A stretch of DNA of 7,276 bases from an uncultured Tannerella sp. GTDB taxonomy: Bacteria > Bacteroidota > Bacteroidia > Bacteroidales > Tannerellaceae. Numbering within the stretch: position 1 is the stretch's first letter; the number at the start of each line of letters is the position of its first letter. Location: NCBI GenBank assembly GCA_938036405.1, contig CALHPT010000354.1, positions 1 to 7,276 of the forward strand, given 5' to 3'. Both the position numbers and the translations under genes were made by a program. The notes under the pieces were generated by a model. The model did not search any database and was not told the origin of the DNA. It saw nothing but the letters and a program-made list of their open reading frames with translations. Positions 6,828-7,276 of the stretch are shown in pieces.

Positions 6828-7222
6828 TCTACGCTCCTCAGTTCGTCCACGGTGATGCGCAGTGCGTCGGCATATCGCTCCAGGGTGCGTTCGTCGAGCT
6901 GCATAAAGGCGTCGTAGGTGAGGTGTTTCTTCACCTTGCGCTTGGGTATGTCGGCGTAGGCGGCCAGCATGCTGACGTCTTGCAGGTTCTTCGTCATGTG
7001 GTAAGCCAGCGGGCTGGCCTCGTGGCGGAGCACCTGCTCGCGGATGGCCTCGCAGGAGGCGCGGATGTCGTCCCAGACGAGGTCCAGCACATCATTCTTC
7101 ACCGCCCAGCCGTCGCTGACGACGCTCTGGTAGCGCCCGTCCTCATCGACGGCATACGCCACGTCGCGGATCACGCCGCCGGCCATGTATTTCAAGTCTT
7201 GGGGTACTTCGTTTATCGTCAT
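6824..7222 (-). CDS. Small protein with C-terminal XRE-like helix-turn-helix
   Basis: This 132-residue protein has no family I can name for its N-terminal part (1-75, mixed alpha/beta in appearance, no signal peptide or membrane helix). Residues about 80-131 resemble an XRE-type helix-turn-helix: D-V-S-M-L-A-A-Y-A-D-I-P-K-R-K-V-K-K-H-L, then L-E-R-Y-A-D-A-L-R-I-T-V-D-E-L, the last part matching the usual 'A-x-x-L-x-V-x-x-x-E-L' ending. The Lys/Arg-rich recognition-helix position would suit DNA binding. Its stop overlaps the BtrH-like start as ATGA (6824-6827). It could be a regulator of the locus or a protein-protein adaptor. It is the first gene of the operon visible here; whether more genes lie upstream is beyond the window. 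Confidence 0.75.
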   Translation of the reverse strand: MTINEVPQDLKYMAGGVIRDVAYAVDEDGRYQSVVSDGWAVKNDVLDLVWDDIRASCEAIREQVLRHEASPLAYHMTKNLQDVSMLAAYADIPKRKVKKHLTYDAFMQLDERTLERYADALRITVDELRSVE

Positions 7223-7276
7223 CTCGTATGCGTCTTGTTCTAATCATTCATGAAAGCGTTTGCGGGAACTCCGCAA
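7223..7276 (-). other. Leader or gene junction upstream of the HTH-like gene, with a short hairpin
   Basis: These 54 bases precede the minus-strand operon. A 6-bp hairpin (7260/7261-7265 with 7271-7276, 5-base loop) sits at the window edge and may continue beyond it. All three minus-strand frames hit a stop within this stretch, so an upstream gene could end here. No TAnnTTTG element is seen on the minus strand, so the operon promoter is probably further upstream. Confidence 0.35.

Overview
The window looks like a high-GC (roughly 60%, by eye) Bacteroidota chromosome, most likely Bacteroidales. Three things suggest this. There is a TAnnTTTG-type promoter with no Shine-Dalgarno at the start it serves. 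The secreted protein is a degenerate trypsin-like domain joined to TPRs, with an LLAQ-type signal cleavage site. The gene set (PaaK-like ligase, BtrH-like protein, ABC-2 exporter) is one I associate with Bacteroidota. A high-GC Tannerellaceae or Alistipes-like host is a guess from composition only.

Layout: (1) Positions 1 to about 414 hold an array of exact 42-bp tandem repeats, at least eight clear units plus degenerate ones at each end. The units fold into alternating hairpins, and several carry a TTTTT tract right after a GC-rich stem, so the array reads as a row of tandem intrinsic-terminator-like elements on the + strand. I see nothing in 415-512. (2) A perfect TAnnTTTG promoter element (513-520) precedes a + strand gene (547-2274) for an exported pseudoprotease-TPR protein, closed by a strong terminator (2288-2324). 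(3) A + strand PaaK-like adenylate-forming ligase follows (2350-3657). (4) A hairpin (3679-3718) lies in the convergent gap. (5) A four-gene minus-strand operon reads inward from the right edge: a small HTH-like protein, a BtrH-like acyltransferase, an ABC ATPase and an ABC-2 permease. All three junctions are 4-base ATGA stop/start overlaps.

How it fits together: the minus-strand operon looks like the tail of a specialised-metabolite locus. The BtrH homologue would handle an acyl group held on a carrier protein, the ABC pair would move a product across the inner membrane, and the HTH protein may regulate. The convergent PaaK-like ligase could activate an aryl or fatty acid for the same locus. 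Bacteroidota flexirubin, dialkylresorcinol or aryl-polyene clusters are the closest analogy I know, but no ketosynthase, carrier protein or cyclase is visible, so that link is inference. The pseudoprotease-TPR gene is probably an unrelated neighbour.
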